Positions 38,131 through 50,799 of a stretch of DNA of 64,000 nucleotides are shown here, piece by piece; position 1 is the stretch's first letter, and every line of letters begins with the position of its first letter. The stretch lies in the NCBI RefSeq assembly GCF_041146395.1, contig NC_091000.1:13282501-13346500 (forward strand), read 5' to 3'. The translations under genes and the position numbers were made by a program. Under the pieces are notes generated by a model. The model made no database searches, was not told where the DNA came from, and was given only the letters and a program-made list of their open reading frames with translations. Source of the DNA: Eulemur rufifrons. Taxonomy: Eukaryota; Chordata; Mammalia; Primates; Lemuridae.

Positions 38131-38309
38131 ATTATTTTAATGTGTTATTTAAAATTTTTAACTCTTTACTAAGATGGTGTGTATTTTCTTCAGTACCACT
38201 GATGATTCATTTGTTCCAAAGCATGAATCATTACAAATATCAAAAGAACAAATTGTTCAGAATATTATTTGTACCTGCTAAGTGTTTGAGATGTTAACTC
38301 TTGTTAATG

Positions 38310-38415
38310 TAGCTTATTAATATTTATTGAGTGCCTACCTTATGTTTAGTGCCAAACTAGTTTCTATAGGAAAATATAAGACACAACTCCTATCTTTAAG
38401 AGGCTCATGATCTAG
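38310..38415 (+). mobile_element. L2 LINE 3' fragment
   Basis: 'tattgagtgcctaccttatg' followed by 'ctttaagaggctcatgatct', the L2 3'-end pattern. Confidence 0.6.
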
Positions 38416-39737
38416 TTGGGGAGAAAAAAGTAGCATATCTTTAGTATAGGCAAAGTCACACTTTTGCCTTAGGCTCAAAAATATGTCACCATTTTTTAAA
38501 GGAGAATTAGGCCCTGAAATACTGGACACACCATTTTCTTTGTTCACAGCATTCTTTGTGGGAGTGTGACTCTTTAAAACAACAATGTAAAATAGTAAAT
38601 AAAAAGGCACTATTAAAGAACATAAGTAATTTAAGATTTCAGCGAAGGCAGGTATGAAGTTGCTTAACCGGGATTGGGGAAGACTTGAGGGAAGAAGTGA
38701 TATATACATAAGGTCTAATTAGGTGGACAAGTAGGAAGATTGCCTTCAAGAAGCAAACAAAGCATGAGCAAGAGCCTAGAGAGACCATAGAGAGGACAGT
38801 ATAGAAACTGGCCCGGCTTATGTGCACGTGTCTATGAAGGAGAAAAAGAAGCTGGGTTGGATAAGAGAGCCAGCGCCAAGCTGTGGAGGGAACGGCAGGC
38901 TAGAGGTGTTGAGCAAGGGAGAGATAAGATGAAGGTGGTCTTGTGGGAAGGTGCTTTGACGGGGTGCTCAAGGTGGTTTGGAGAGGGAAGGATTAAAGTC
39001 ATGGAGACAATTAGACTGTTTAGCCATTGTAGTGCCCCACGTGTGAAAGGAGGAGGCCTGAAACAGGGTGGTGGCAGAAAGAAAGGAGCTTATTTAAAGC
39101 TCAAAGCCAATCAATATATTGGCTTTGAGACTGACGATTGCTGGTAGGGTGAATATCTAAGATGATAACATCTTGAGAAAGATGATGGTAATAGTGCAGA
39201 GATGGGGAGGTAAAGAAAACTTACTCTGCAGGAGAGGAAGTAAAGTTAGTTTGAATAGGCATAGATAGGTAGGTAAACAGTCTGGAAACTGGTTAAAAAA
39301 AAAAAAAAGACTCATAATTCTACCAATTCAACACAACTGCCCTTTATTTTACCTGCATTTTGCCTTGTAGCCCTGGTTCATATATACCTACATGGTTACA
39401 TACCTGCAATCATTAATGTACGTGCCATTTTGCATTTTTAAAATTAGTTCATCATAAATTCTATTTTCATGTAATCTTTATGATCATAAATACTATTGGC
39501 TGAGTGCTTCCCCTTTAATCTGATGTATTCTCAGAGCTTCCTGAAAGCAGGGAACATATTGGTATTATTCATTCCTGTGAACAAGAAAAGATTGACAAAT
39601 GTTTATTTAATGAAAGAATTATTGACCACATAGATTATTTTCATGCTTTGTAGAAGTTACTACAACAAATATGTATATGATAGTTTTTGGTTTTTGTTTT
39701 TCTTCTTTTTTGCTTCTGTTAATTGTTTCCTTAAATT

Positions 39738-40079
<342 letters not shown>

Positions 40080-40943
40080 TGTTTCCTTAAATTGATAATA
40101 AATTCTCAAGATTGGAATTGCTATGTGGAAGAAAATCCATTTGCAGGACATCTAATCTAGATGGCAGTGTACAAAGGGATGTTTGGAAACACATGCTGGA
40201 GTTGTGTGAAAGGTCCATGCTGTTCACTAGTAAAACCTAAGTCCCAAGGTTAAATTAAGGACTTGGGCTTCGATGGTTCCAGGTTTTTGTATGCTGCTTA
40301 TAAGCTGTTTCCTCATCCATTTAGTAACTAACAGAATTACTCACGTAATGAGCTATTTTTGTGGTTTGCCATTATTTGGAGGAATGAAGGCAGTTCCAGC
40401 AAAAACTTTATTGGTCATTAATGTGCTACCAAGACTTCAGTTTGGAAAACATTGCCTGAGTGCAGCCTAGAGTTTGTCGTCTGTGTGTATGGAGTCCTTA
40501 AAGAGCTCTCTGTCAGTTGGAGTGGCATTTGGCCATGAGACAGCTTGACATACAGTGAATTAAATAAGTTATGAGTTTATTTTCCTCCTGCAACAACGTG
40601 TCCTGAGATAGGCAGATGGAGGCTGTTAAAATGGTTCATGATGTCACTGGAGCCCTAAACAACTCCTGTCTTCTTACTGCAAATTTGTTAGCCTGTGGCT
40701 TTTATCTCCTGATGACAAGGTGGCTGCTGTACCTTCATCCAGTTGCGTCCTTGTTTTATGTAGAAAAATGAGGGATGGGCAAGGACAAAAAGTTGAGAGG
40801 GTTTGCTTTCCTGGAATCCCCACCCAGCCATTTCTGCCTGTATCTCCCAGGCTAGAATGGTGTCACATGACCAGCTCTAACTGCTGGGGGCAAGGTTAGC
40901 CTTTTTAGCTGAGGGTCACTTTCCCTAATAAAACTGTGGGTTA

Positions 40944-41306
40944 GGCCGGCGCGGTGGCTCACGCCTGTAATCCTAGCACTCTGGGAGGCTGAGGCGGGTG
41001 GATCGCTCGAGGTCAGGAGTTCGAGACCAGCCTGAGCAAGAGTGAGACCCCCGTCTCTACTAAAAATAGAAAGAAATTATCTGGCCAACTAAAATATATA
41101 TATTATATATACAAAAAAAAAATTAGCCGGGCATGGTGGCACATGCCTGTAGTCCCAGCTACTCGGGAGGCTGAGGCAGTAGGATCGCCTAAGTCCAGGA
41201 GTTTGAGGTTGCTGTGAGCTAGGCTGACGCCACGGCACTCACTCTAGCCCGGGCAACAAAGCGAGACTCTGTCTCAAAAAACAAACAAACAAACAAACAA
41301 AAAAAC
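40944..41306 (+). mobile_element. Young Alu SINE, strepsirrhine-type linker
   Basis: Starts 'ggccggcgcggtggctcacg'. The linker is 'ctggccaactaaaatatat' plus an AT run; the tail is (AAAC)n. A 10-bp duplication ctgtgggtta is at 40934-40943 and 41307-41316. Confidence 0.98.
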
Positions 41307-41699
41307 CTGTGGGTTAGTAAGGAAGGAAAGGAGACTGGACGTTGTGTGTGCAACCAACAGCGTCTGCCACCATATTTGGGTGACACACCGACACTACTCC
41401 TGACAGCATACCCATTGAGATGGTGAGTCAGGCATTGATATTTATATTACACAAGTGAAGATATAAAAAAGATATGAATTTGTGAGGAGTCCATGAAATA
41501 GCTATGGCTGTGACGAATTTGTGTCTCCTGGATTTTAGTTGAAAAGCAAAAGAATGTATGTTAATTGATGCCGGAGTCCCATTGCAGATATTCTGATTCT
41601 GATCTGGAGCGACTTATAAGTGAGAAGTAGTGAGGGACTACATTCAGGCAGGGGCAGTGGAGCTGCAGGGGAGAGGACAGCTTTGAGATCCATTTATGA

Positions 41700-41893
41700 C
41701 AGCACCATCCAATAGAACTTTCTGAAGTGATGAAATGTTCTTTCTGTTTGCACTGTCCAGTATGGTCCACAAGCCACATGTGATTGTTGAGCATGTGAAA
41801 TGTACCAAGTGTGATTGAAAAGTGACTCAACTTTTAATTTAATAACTTTAAATAGCTACAAAGCACTTGTGGCCACCTTATTGGACAGTGCAG
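41700..41893. mobile_element. hAT-type MITE
   Basis: Inverted ends CAGCACCATCCAATA and TATTGGACAGTGCAG. Inner words include 'aagccacatgtgattgttga'. Same family as the split element at 15691. Confidence 0.8.
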
Positions 41894-42197
41894 ATTTAGG
41901 TGGTAGAGTCAATAGGCCCTGCTTGCCTAGGAGTATGGAGGAGAGGGAGGAGTTAAGCAAAACCTCAGAGTTTCTACCCGCGGTGAGGGGTAGGTAGTAA
42001 TACTTCCGTTATGGGGAGTAGAGAGGGGGCAAGTGGGTGTGTGATTTTTACATTAGGGCCTCAGAAATGACTAGCACGTGGCTCAGTGCCCGGCCTGTTA
42101 TAGGTGCTCGATCCATGATGGATTGTTTCAGTGAGACTTGGTAAGGATTCACAGCTCTTGTGTTACGTTTATTTAGTATAAGTACAGTCTAAAGCTG

Positions 42198-42561
42198 CAG
42201 TTCTCAACCCCTGGGCCATGGACCAGTACTGGTCCTTGCCCTGTTAGGAACTGGGCCTCACAGCAGGAGGCGAACGGTGGGCGAGTGAGCAGAGCTTCAT
42301 CTGTATTTACAGCAGCTCCCCATCGCTCGCATCACTGCCTGAGCTTTGCCTCCTGTCAGATCAGTGGTGGCATTAGATTCTACATTATGGTGAGTTGTAT
42401 AGTTATTTCATTATATATTATAATGTAATAATAGTGGAAATAAAGTGCACAATAAATGTAGTGCACTTGAATCATCCCGAAACCATTCTCTCCCTCCCAT
42501 CCATAGAAAAATTGTCTTCCTTGAAACCAGTCCCTGGTGCCAAAAAGGTTGGGGACCACTG
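42198..42561. mobile_element. MER1-type hAT-Charlie element
   Basis: Begins CAGTTCTCAACCCCTGGG and ends GTTGGGGACCACTG. It carries 'aactgggcctcacagcagga' and 'ctggtgccaaaaaggttggg'. It is in the opposite orientation to the copy at 17407. The expected 8-bp duplication (taaagctg on the left) is not found on the right, where an Alu fragment begins. Confidence 0.88.
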
Positions 42562-42665
42562 GCCTTAAGTCCAGAAGTTCGAGGATGCAGTGAGCTATAT
42601 CATGACACTGCATTCCAGCCTGGACAACAGAGCGAGACCCTGTCTCTAAGAAAATGAATAAATAA
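42562..42665 (+). mobile_element. Alu right-arm fragment
   Basis: 'gaggatgcagtgagctat', 'gcctggacaacagagcgaga' and an A-rich tail are the 3' end of an Alu whose left part is missing. It abuts the MER1-type element directly and ends 72 bp before exon 5. Confidence 0.85.
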
Positions 42666-42736
42666 AATAATGGTGTTTCTGCAAATAGTTTTTCTTCCTG
42701 TTAAATCTTTTTTCTTTCTCTCTTTTTAAAAATCAG

Positions 42737-42807
42737 GTATCAAATTGTAGTGGAAATAATCCAAGCGACTACAATTAGCAGCTTTCCCCAAATGAAGAGG
42801 CACAAGG
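42737..42807 (+). CDS. SNX25: SNX25 coding exon 5 (post-PXA linker)
   Basis: A short 71-nt exon with acceptor 'tttaaaaatcag' and donor AAGG|gtaaga. It completes the Arg codon with G, then encodes YQIVVEIIQATTISSFPQMK and RHKG, the last Gly codon being split. It links the PXA domain to the region before RGS. It sits between two introns of 18.9 and 13.7 kb and is preceded, from 42198 to 42665, by a MER1-type element fused to an Alu fragment. A C-rich run (42862-42886) starts 55 bp after its donor. It is too short to be found as an open reading frame by length, and was identified by phase and homology. Confidence 0.94.
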
Positions 42808-42861
42808 GTAAGAACCAGTTTGTTTTCCTCAGTGACATGTTAATGGCCCTAGGTCTATCCA

Positions 42862-42886
42862 CCCCCCCGCCCCCCGCCCCCCGCCG
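42862..42886 (+). repeat. C-rich run (G-rich on minus strand)
   Basis: Three C runs of 6-7 separated by single G, so the minus strand has enough G tracts for a quadruplex. It begins 55 bp after the exon 5 donor. Confidence 0.9.
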
Positions 42887-43789
42887 TCTGATTTTTGGCA
42901 ATATGAGCATTCTTTTGGCTTACATTTAAATAGTTCAAGTTTACTAAAATATTAAATTATTAAAATAATATAATAGCATTAGAGAAAGTAAATATCATTT
43001 CATCCTAACAAAAACCTTTGTATTTCTGTATTCCCTTATAAACTTTATTCATCTGTAGACATAATTTTTAGAAGATTAAAATCATCGGATATATAGTGTT
43101 TCTGTTCTGTTTTTAAATTAAACATGATTACATGATTTTTTCTTATGTTGAAATTTAATTTTAATATTCATTAATATTTCTATCATGAAAAATTATAATC
43201 ATTTAAATGACTCCAGTGTTTCATAATTTACTTAATCTTTTCCTTTTCTTAAGCATTTGGATTATTAGTAGTTTTTTTTTCCGCTTTCCACTCTTGTGTT
43301 GTAGATTAAAAAAAAAAAAAAAAGACTATTTTTTTTTTTCCTGTTTGTTTCTCTTCAAATGAAGTAAGATTTTTACCCAGGCTTGACACTAAGGAATAAT
43401 TAAGGTATGAGGATAGCTCTCAACTCCCTATAGTTTGCCTGATAGTAAAACATTCCCCCTCAAATAAATGAGGTTAGAGAACATGTTAAAATCTAGGCAA
43501 AGCAGGTCTTGATTCACAGGTGAGAGGCAGCAAACAACTACTTTCACCTTGTAGAGCAGACTTCCCACAAGACCTGCCCAAGTGCCTGTCGGGGAGCAGA
43601 GGGCTAAAAGAAGAGGGAATAGTTGGGCCGTGACAGGCTTCCAGGCTTCTCATTAGCATACAGCAGCAAAAGGAAGCTCAGGCTGGAGACTTGTCTCTCT
43701 GCATCACTGACAGAAGGTAGGCACGGTATAAAGCAAGTGAAAGTGGACCATGAAGAGAGACACTAATTCTTAATCTCAGCCCAGTAAGG

Positions 43790-43925
43790 AAGAGTGTACA
43801 AATACAGTCATTCAGCAGTGTTTACTGAGCCCCTACTAGGTGATAATCGTACAGTAGTAAATAAACAAAATCTCTGCATTCCGTGTCCCTAAAGGAGTCT
43901 GGGAGGCAACCAGACAATAAACAAA
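43790..43925 (+). mobile_element. L2 LINE 3' fragment
   Basis: 'tgtttactgagcccctacta' then 'aagtctgggaggcaaccag'-like words of the L2 3' end. Confidence 0.6.
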
Positions 43926-44524
43926 TGAAATACACAGTATTTCACACGATGTGTGCTTGGAGTAAAACAGAGTGAGTAGGGAAAGGGAAGAGGTGGTGGG
44001 GTTCTGCTGGAAGGGAGGCTAATTTTGCATTCACATAGTGATCTGGGGAAGATCTGCCCTAAATGGAGACCTCTGAGCAGTGATCTGGGAGTCTGAGGGT
44101 ATCTGGGGAAGAGGAGCTGCAAAACTCTAAGGCAAAAGCTTGCAGTGTTTGAGGAAGCTGATGTGGCAGAAGAAAGGGCTCAGTCAGTGGAGCGAAGCCA
44201 AACCTGAGCCCAGAGGTGGCTGGGAGCCCAGCCACAAAGGGCCTTACTGGTGCTGTGGGGCTTTGGCTTTCACTCTCGATGAGGAAGGACGTCTTTATAG
44301 GCTTTTGAGCTGAGGAGACTTGATCTGATGAATTCCTACAAGAGTATGGACTCTGTTCCTCTTCTTTTGCTCACCGTTCTTGCAGAGAAGATGCTTCACT
44401 TTCAGACCGTTTGATAGATACTTCAGAGACTACTAGAGAGCGATGTCTTCTTGCCACCATTATGTTTTTTTAGTGCCCCTTGTTATGAGTTTAATCAGAA
44501 AAATACCTTTCTTCTTTTGTTACT

Positions 44525-44966
44525 CTGTTAGTTTGCTTGGGCTACCATTCTATAGTACCACACACCAGGTGGCTAAACCAACAGAATTTTACTTTCTCAC
44601 AGTTCTGGAGGCTGGAAGAGCCTCCAACAATCAAGGTGTTGGCAGAGGTGGTTCCTTCTGAGGGCTGTGAGGGAAGGGTCTGCTCCTGGCCTCTCTTTGG
44701 CCTGCAGATGGCTGCCTCCCTGCGTCTTCACATCTTCTTTGCTTTGTACTATCTTTCCTTTGTGTCTACATTTCCTATTCTTACAAGGACACCAGTCCTA
44801 TTAGATTAGGGCCCATGCTAATGGCCTCATTTTAACTTGATAACTAACCTCTACAGAGACCTTATCTCTAAGTAAGGTCACATTCTGAGGTACTATGGGT
44901 TAGGGCTCCAACATATGAATTTATTTTGGGGGTGTGGAGAAGGACACAATTCAGCCCATAGCAGTA
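44525..44966 (-). mobile_element. Solo LTR, MaLR-like, antisense
   Basis: 'cagttctggaggctggaag', 'tcttacaaggacaccagtcc', 'gattagggcccatgctaat' and 'caacatatgaatttatttt' are the reverse of MaLR-type LTR words. Direct repeats tgttact flank it (44518-44524 and 44967-44973). No internal retroviral sequence. Confidence 0.8.
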
Positions 44967-47547
44967 TGTTACTAGACATTCTCTGTGACACTTGTTTCTC
45001 TCATGTCTCCGTTTTCCATCTAAGCTGTCCTCACAACTGCCTTCAGGATCGTGGCTTCCTACTATTCAAGCATTGAGGGAAAGAGCAACAAACTAAGCAC
45101 ACTTGGGGCCTTGGAGCTATTTTGCCTTGGGACAGCAACCATGGGAGACTGGTTTCCTTACTTCTCTGAGGTTACGCTTAGCGATTATCTTCATCACCCT
45201 CTGTGTCTGCGTAGTATGGTGCTCCAGAGGAGTTCAGTCTTCCTGCTTTCTGCAATGTTAAACTGCCAAGATTAGCTCTTACATGTTAAGTATTTAACAT
45301 GAAATTTTAACGTGAGAATGTGTGCTCATGTTATATATGTAAGGACAAATTAAGTGGCAAGAAGTTACTCGTAATGTGGAGTATTCTTGTTGAATTTTAA
45401 TTATAACTGAACTATTTGATTTATTCTAAGTACTAGTTTCTGTCTACCTAAAATAATCAAAAAGGTCAGAATTTGTGCTTGAATAAACTCTCTTTAAAGT
45501 TTGAGGACTGCGGTGGGGACACAAGTCCAACTTGCCTTGGGGAGTGCTCTAGAGAACAAAAGAGAGGCTCCAGTTTTTAAAGAGAAAAAGGATGAATCAT
45601 GAGAGCGGATGATTATGAAAGTTGTTCATTGGGAATTCTTACTGGTTTACAGAAATCACACTGGTTAGTTTTTGGCTGTAAATTGTTGAACTATAGGGTG
45701 CATGGCATTTTGTGGCTGCCCGCCATTGGTTCATCTAGAGCCCATAGAGCAAGAGGCTTCCAGAGGTAATTATTTAGCTCAAGGGCGAGTGAGATGTGAA
45801 ACTGTTACTTTTCAAATGCCTTTCTGGGCCTGATAATTTAAAGGGGCTTGCATTCCTCAGATTTTCTTTTCCTCCCTTTTGATCAAAATCTGTCTTCTTA
45901 AAAGCATTGATGATCAAGACCTGAGTGTCAAGGTGTTTCTCATTGCCAGGAAGGCTCATTTCCCAATAGTCCTATCCCTCATCAAGGAAGGAAAGGAGAC
46001 TTCTCAGTTAGGAAATTTTAAGAGCACCCAGAAGCCGATTTGGGATGGCATCACAGAGTAGCAAAAATGAGACCTTAGTCAAGTCATTGATTTATATAGC
46101 TGCTACTGCTGGTTGAATCATCTCTGGTGTTCGGAATTCCATGATTTTGGTATTTCTTGGAAGAATTAATACATAAGGATTATAACCAAAAAGACAATTT
46201 GTATGCCAGAATGGGGAAAAAAGCAAAAAAAAAAAAAAAAAAACAAACCCTGTTCCATTAGTGAGCTAGCTAAATATGTCATGAAGAAAATTAAATCTAG
46301 GTTCTTCTTTAGAGACTTTTTGTAGCCAGGAAACAATTCCACATTTAGTCCAAATTGTAGGCAGATACTAAAAACTCAAAAATAATGGTCAGGGCTAAAA
46401 TCTTATGACAGGTATGCTATAGTTTTACTCTGAAAAATAATTTTTCTCTCTCGAGTTCCATTTCTACTAAAGATAATCTTAATAGGACCAATTTACTTGT
46501 AAAAAAAAAGTTTTAGTATTATATTTGGCCTGTTGTTTGCATAAAGTGCAATAAGAATAGTGATTGGCTATATAGGCTCCTTTTAAAGTTGGCTTTGGTG
46601 GAGCTTTGTCATGATGAATTTCAGATTAGACTTTTAAAAGCCTCTCAAGGGGAGGAAGTCACGCCAAGGATTCAACATCAGACTGTGCCTGTAATACCTG
46701 TATGAATTGGTTGAATTCCTCTCTTCTCGAGGTCCCAAAATATCCTGCGATTCTGGGGCCCGTCAGAAAGTGACATTCCTTACTTACTTTACAACTGGAG
46801 GGCAGTGCATCTAAATTTTTAAAAAAATCAAGGATCCCACTTTTACACTGAATCTCAGTCCCTGCAGAGAGGAAACACCATGACACTGGACTGCACAGGC
46901 TTCCACAGCGCACCTTACCACAAAGACATTCCCCTGGGGCTGGTGACTCTGCAATCAGCCCATCCCCCATGGAAGTCCTATCCCTTGGTGGTGAGTACTC
47001 TCACAGCCTCCAAGTGTTCAAACCTGCCTTTTTATCTGTAAACACTCAAAGAAACGAATAGCTCCTTGTAACAACTATTTATTGCAACCACTGTCAGCCA
47101 CCTCCAAAACCACAACCCTTGCCAGTGATCCGTCAGTCATTGCATACCCAAAGGTTGTGTTCTCTCACAGTGCAGAGTAATCTCTGGTACCCTAAAATCC
47201 AAAGAGATCAGGTAATGTAATGCAAAAGAGAGAAGAGCTTTACACATGTGAAGAAGCTGTCCACGACTTGTCACGCTACACAGGAAGACATAAAATCCCC
47301 CCAAAGGGGTGAGTGGCACCTTTTTGTGTTCCTTAAGGGGTCCAAGTCATTAGAAGTCTCATAGATTTCTTCATGTGGTAAAGAAGACAACAAGAGGAAG
47401 GAGGAGCTTGAATATCAGCTTATAATTAAGCTGACCTTTGACCATAGAGCTCTTTTTTAAAATATCCTTTTAAATCTCTTATTATCAGATTTTGGCTAGG
47501 ACAAACAGCTGATATTCCTGACTTCTGAACTTTTTTAAACTAAAGGG

Positions 47548-47634
47548 GGAGGTGGTGCGGAGCTCAGGTGGTGGTAGGAGGTGATATGTGGCCCATTTCC
47601 TAACAGGCTGCAGCCTGGTGGTTGGGGACCACAG
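47548..47634. mobile_element. MER1-type hAT fragment (one end only)
   Basis: 'catttcctaacaggctgcag' and 'cctggtggttggggaccaca' match the terminal part of the MER1-type elements at 17407 and 42198. Confidence 0.75.
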
Positions 47635-47679
47635 CTTTGGAGGATATCTTATTCACCAGAAATGTGTCTTCAGTTACTC

Positions 47680-47790
47680 AACATTTTTTGAATGCCATTG
47701 TGTATTAGGTACAGCAGTACAATAAATAAAAACTGTCATTCACCTTAAGGAGATCATAGTCTAATTTGTAGACACACATACAAAATGACA
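47680..47790 (+). mobile_element. L2 LINE 3' fragment
   Basis: 'aggtacagcagtacaataaa' and 'cattcaccttaaggagatca' resemble the L2 3' end. Confidence 0.5.
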
Positions 47791-48162
47791 GTACAATTTG
47801 ATATGTACAGTGAGAGTTGCATGTTCAGGATTTGGTAGTGGCAGAGATGTGTAGAGTGGTCAGCTCTACCTGGAACAGAGGTCAAGAAAGGCTTTTCTTT
47901 AAGAGTAATACTGAGTTGAGTCAAAGATTGAGTAGCTTTCATTTGCTTCTGGGCTTGTCAGGGGGATGTGGGTAGATGGTGCCACTTGTATACAAAGAAG
48001 AAAGTTGTGGTACAGCCTCGTGTGTATAGTTTATGTCATGTGAGACACTGTGCTGGTGCTTGGCATGCAGTGGACAGATGAAGCTTGATAGGTAGACAAG
48101 GGCCAATCCTGAAGGGCCTTGAAGTCATCTTAAGAAGTCTGGACTTAATCCTGTAGAGCAGT

Positions 48163-48345
48163 GGTTCTCAAACTATAGTGTGCATCTGACTCACCTGGAG
48201 GGCTTGTTAAAAGGCAGATTGCTTGGCCTCACCTGAAAATTTCTGATTCTGTAGATCTAGAGCAACTCCCAAGAGTTTGCATTTACCCACAGATTCCCTG
48301 GAGATGCTTGTGCTGCTTATCCAAGAACACATTTTGAGAATCACT
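48163..48345. mobile_element. hAT-type MITE
   Basis: Inverted ends 'cagtggttctcaaactatag' and 'acattttgagaatcactgc' around 'cctggagggcttgttaaa'. Confidence 0.75.
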
Positions 48346-48930
48346 GCTATACATGATACAGAGCCATTGATGTATTTGCGTTTTAGTACCCAACTTCTAG
48401 CTTTTTATTTACAACTAGACTACAGAGAACAGCTGGAGTAGTTGAGAAATGGTCTATTGAAATAAGCTGGCTAAGTGTAAGAACTCTAGTAGTGATGGAC
48501 TTATGCTAAATTTCCCCTGCAGTTTGATGTGAGTGGGTCCAGAATATCACCTCCCTTTAATGCTTGCTTTTCTGCTGTTCTGAATCCTGAAATGTTACCA
48601 AGAACAGTTAAGGTGATTCAAGAGTAATGTTCATCCAGCTGACTACAACAAAGGACATGAAGTTGATTTGAGTGGGCTGGAAGCTGCTATATATAAATAG
48701 TACACACTTGGGAGTGATAGATTGGAAGGCTCTGCCTTTTTATTCATTTTGTAAAATTGTGAATCTTGCCCAAGTGTAACTAGACAATTTTTTTTTAAAG
48801 TATAGCTAAACAGTTTTGGAATTTAATATATCAAGTAGAACTGTAGGAGAACTGTAGAATATATCAAATATGTATAAATACATACACAGACACAGTGCTA
48901 CTTGCTGATAAGCAAAATGATTTCCATTAG

Positions 48931-49227
<297 letters not shown>

Positions 49228-49443
49228 AGGAATTATTTTTTAATGGTATTATGTAGCTTCTTTGTCCAATCTAGGATTTAAAGGTGTCCCTGCCTGAAAG
49301 AAGTGAACTAGCTAATCTGTGGACTCTAGTGGACCTCTGGGGGTCTTTTCTAATGCTTTGATATGATCTGATTTTATAGCATAGCAGTAAAGTGATACAA
49401 ACAGTTCCTAACTGATTTGAATGACCTAAACTTACAAAAGACA

Positions 49444-50626
49444 TGTTATGGTTCGAATATGTGTGCCTCCCCAAATTCACATGTTGAAACCTAATCACCA
49501 AGGTGATAGTATTAGAAGATGGAGCCTTTGGGAGGTGATTAGGTAATGAGGGTTCTACTCTCATGAATGGGATTAGTGACTATGATATTATGAGATATAT
49601 ATTTATTTGGTATATTTACATTTATATTTTATATTGGTCTCTGGTCCTAGTTCCTGGCTTATAACTCCCATAACCCTTGTTACAGTCTTTTGTTATAATG
49701 TTGGGGCATTTTAGTCCTCAGACGCAGGCCTCAGGAAATAGAATTTCTTTCTTAACTTCTCCTGTCCTCCTTTCACCTGCCCAAGGCAGAACTGTAATCT
49801 GATTGTGGGCCGTAAGACCCTCATTCCAGAGGGTCCTGCCCCATACCCTGGAGGAAGGAATGCACAGAGAGGCCCTTTTTGCCCAAAATCATTTGACATG
49901 GTTGTCTTCAATCATGCCTATCCAATGAAGTCTCCATAAAAGGCCCAAGAGAACAGAGTTCAGGGAGCTTCCAGATAGCTGAACACGTGGAGGTTCCTGG
50001 GGGGCAGCACACCCAGGGAGGGCCTAGAAGCTCTGCACCCCTTTCCCCATACCTCACCCTGTGCATCTCTTCATCTGTATCCTCTGTAATATCTTTTATA
50101 ATAAACCAGCCACTCTAGCAAATTAAACCCAAAGAGGGGGTCTGGGAACCTCAACTTGTAGCTGGTTGGTCAGAAGTTCCCGGGGCCCAGACTTGCGACT
50201 AGTGTCTGAACGGGGGGCAGTCTTGTGAGACTGAGCATCCACCTGCGGGATTTGAGGTTATCTCCAGATAGATAGAGTCAGAATTGAATTGGAGGGCACC
50301 TAGCTGGTGTCTGCTGCTTGATGGAAGGGGGGAAAAAACTCCCACACACTGGGTCACAGCAGTCTTCTGTGTTGATTGTTGTGTTGTGAGAACAGAGGAA
50401 AAACACAGTTTGAGTTGGTTTTTCCTAGTAGTGCCCTTATAAAAGAGGCATCAGAGAGCTGCCTTGTCCCTTCTGTCCTGTGAGGACATAGCAAAAAGAC
50501 ACCAAATCTGCCAGTGCTTTGGTTTTGGACTTCCCAGCCTCCAGAACTGTGAGAAATAAATTTCTGTTGTTTATGAGCCACATAGTCTATGGTATTTTGT
50601 TAGAGCAGTCCAAATGGACTAAAACC
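49444..50626 (+). mobile_element. MLT1-like MaLR solo LTR split by another LTR
   Basis: Left part: 'tgttatggttcgaatatgtg', 'gggaggtgattaggtaatga', 'catgaatgggattagtg'. Right part from 50429: 'gtgcccttataaaagaggc', 'cttcccagcctccagaactg', 'gtgagaaataaatttctg'. Together they make an almost complete MLT1-type LTR, with 'agaca/agacc' at its outer borders. Confidence 0.85.
49579..50428 (+). mobile_element. LTR nested in MLT1-like LTR (850 bp)
   Basis: Bounded by tagtg on both sides (49574-49578 and 50429-50433). It contains an AATAAA at about 50099 preceded by 'tgtaatatcttttat' and a downstream region 'gaacctcaacttgtagctgg' with 'gtgtctgaacggggggcag', the U3-R-U5 layout of a retroviral-type LTR. 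No coding region. Subfamily not recognised. Confidence 0.7.
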
Positions 50627-50799
50627 AGACCTCAGGCTCCCTCCCTTCCCAGCCTTCTTACTGTGAGTACTTCTTCTCCAGTATCACCACCCAGCCCCCA
50701 TCTGTCCTCTGTGTTGGAAAACTAAGGGCTCAGGCACTTACATTATACTCTTTATAGTATCATGATTTTATAGCCAACTCTACTCTCACTCTCTTCCCC

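Noticed and set aside
38335..38709. 124-codon minus-strand ORF
   Set aside because: It overlaps an L2 3' fragment and low-complexity intron, with no recognisable domain or splice context.
46659..46970. 103-codon minus-strand ORF and a possible processed pseudogene on the + strand
   Set aside because: Neither strand reads as a protein I recognise; no A tail or duplication was seen.
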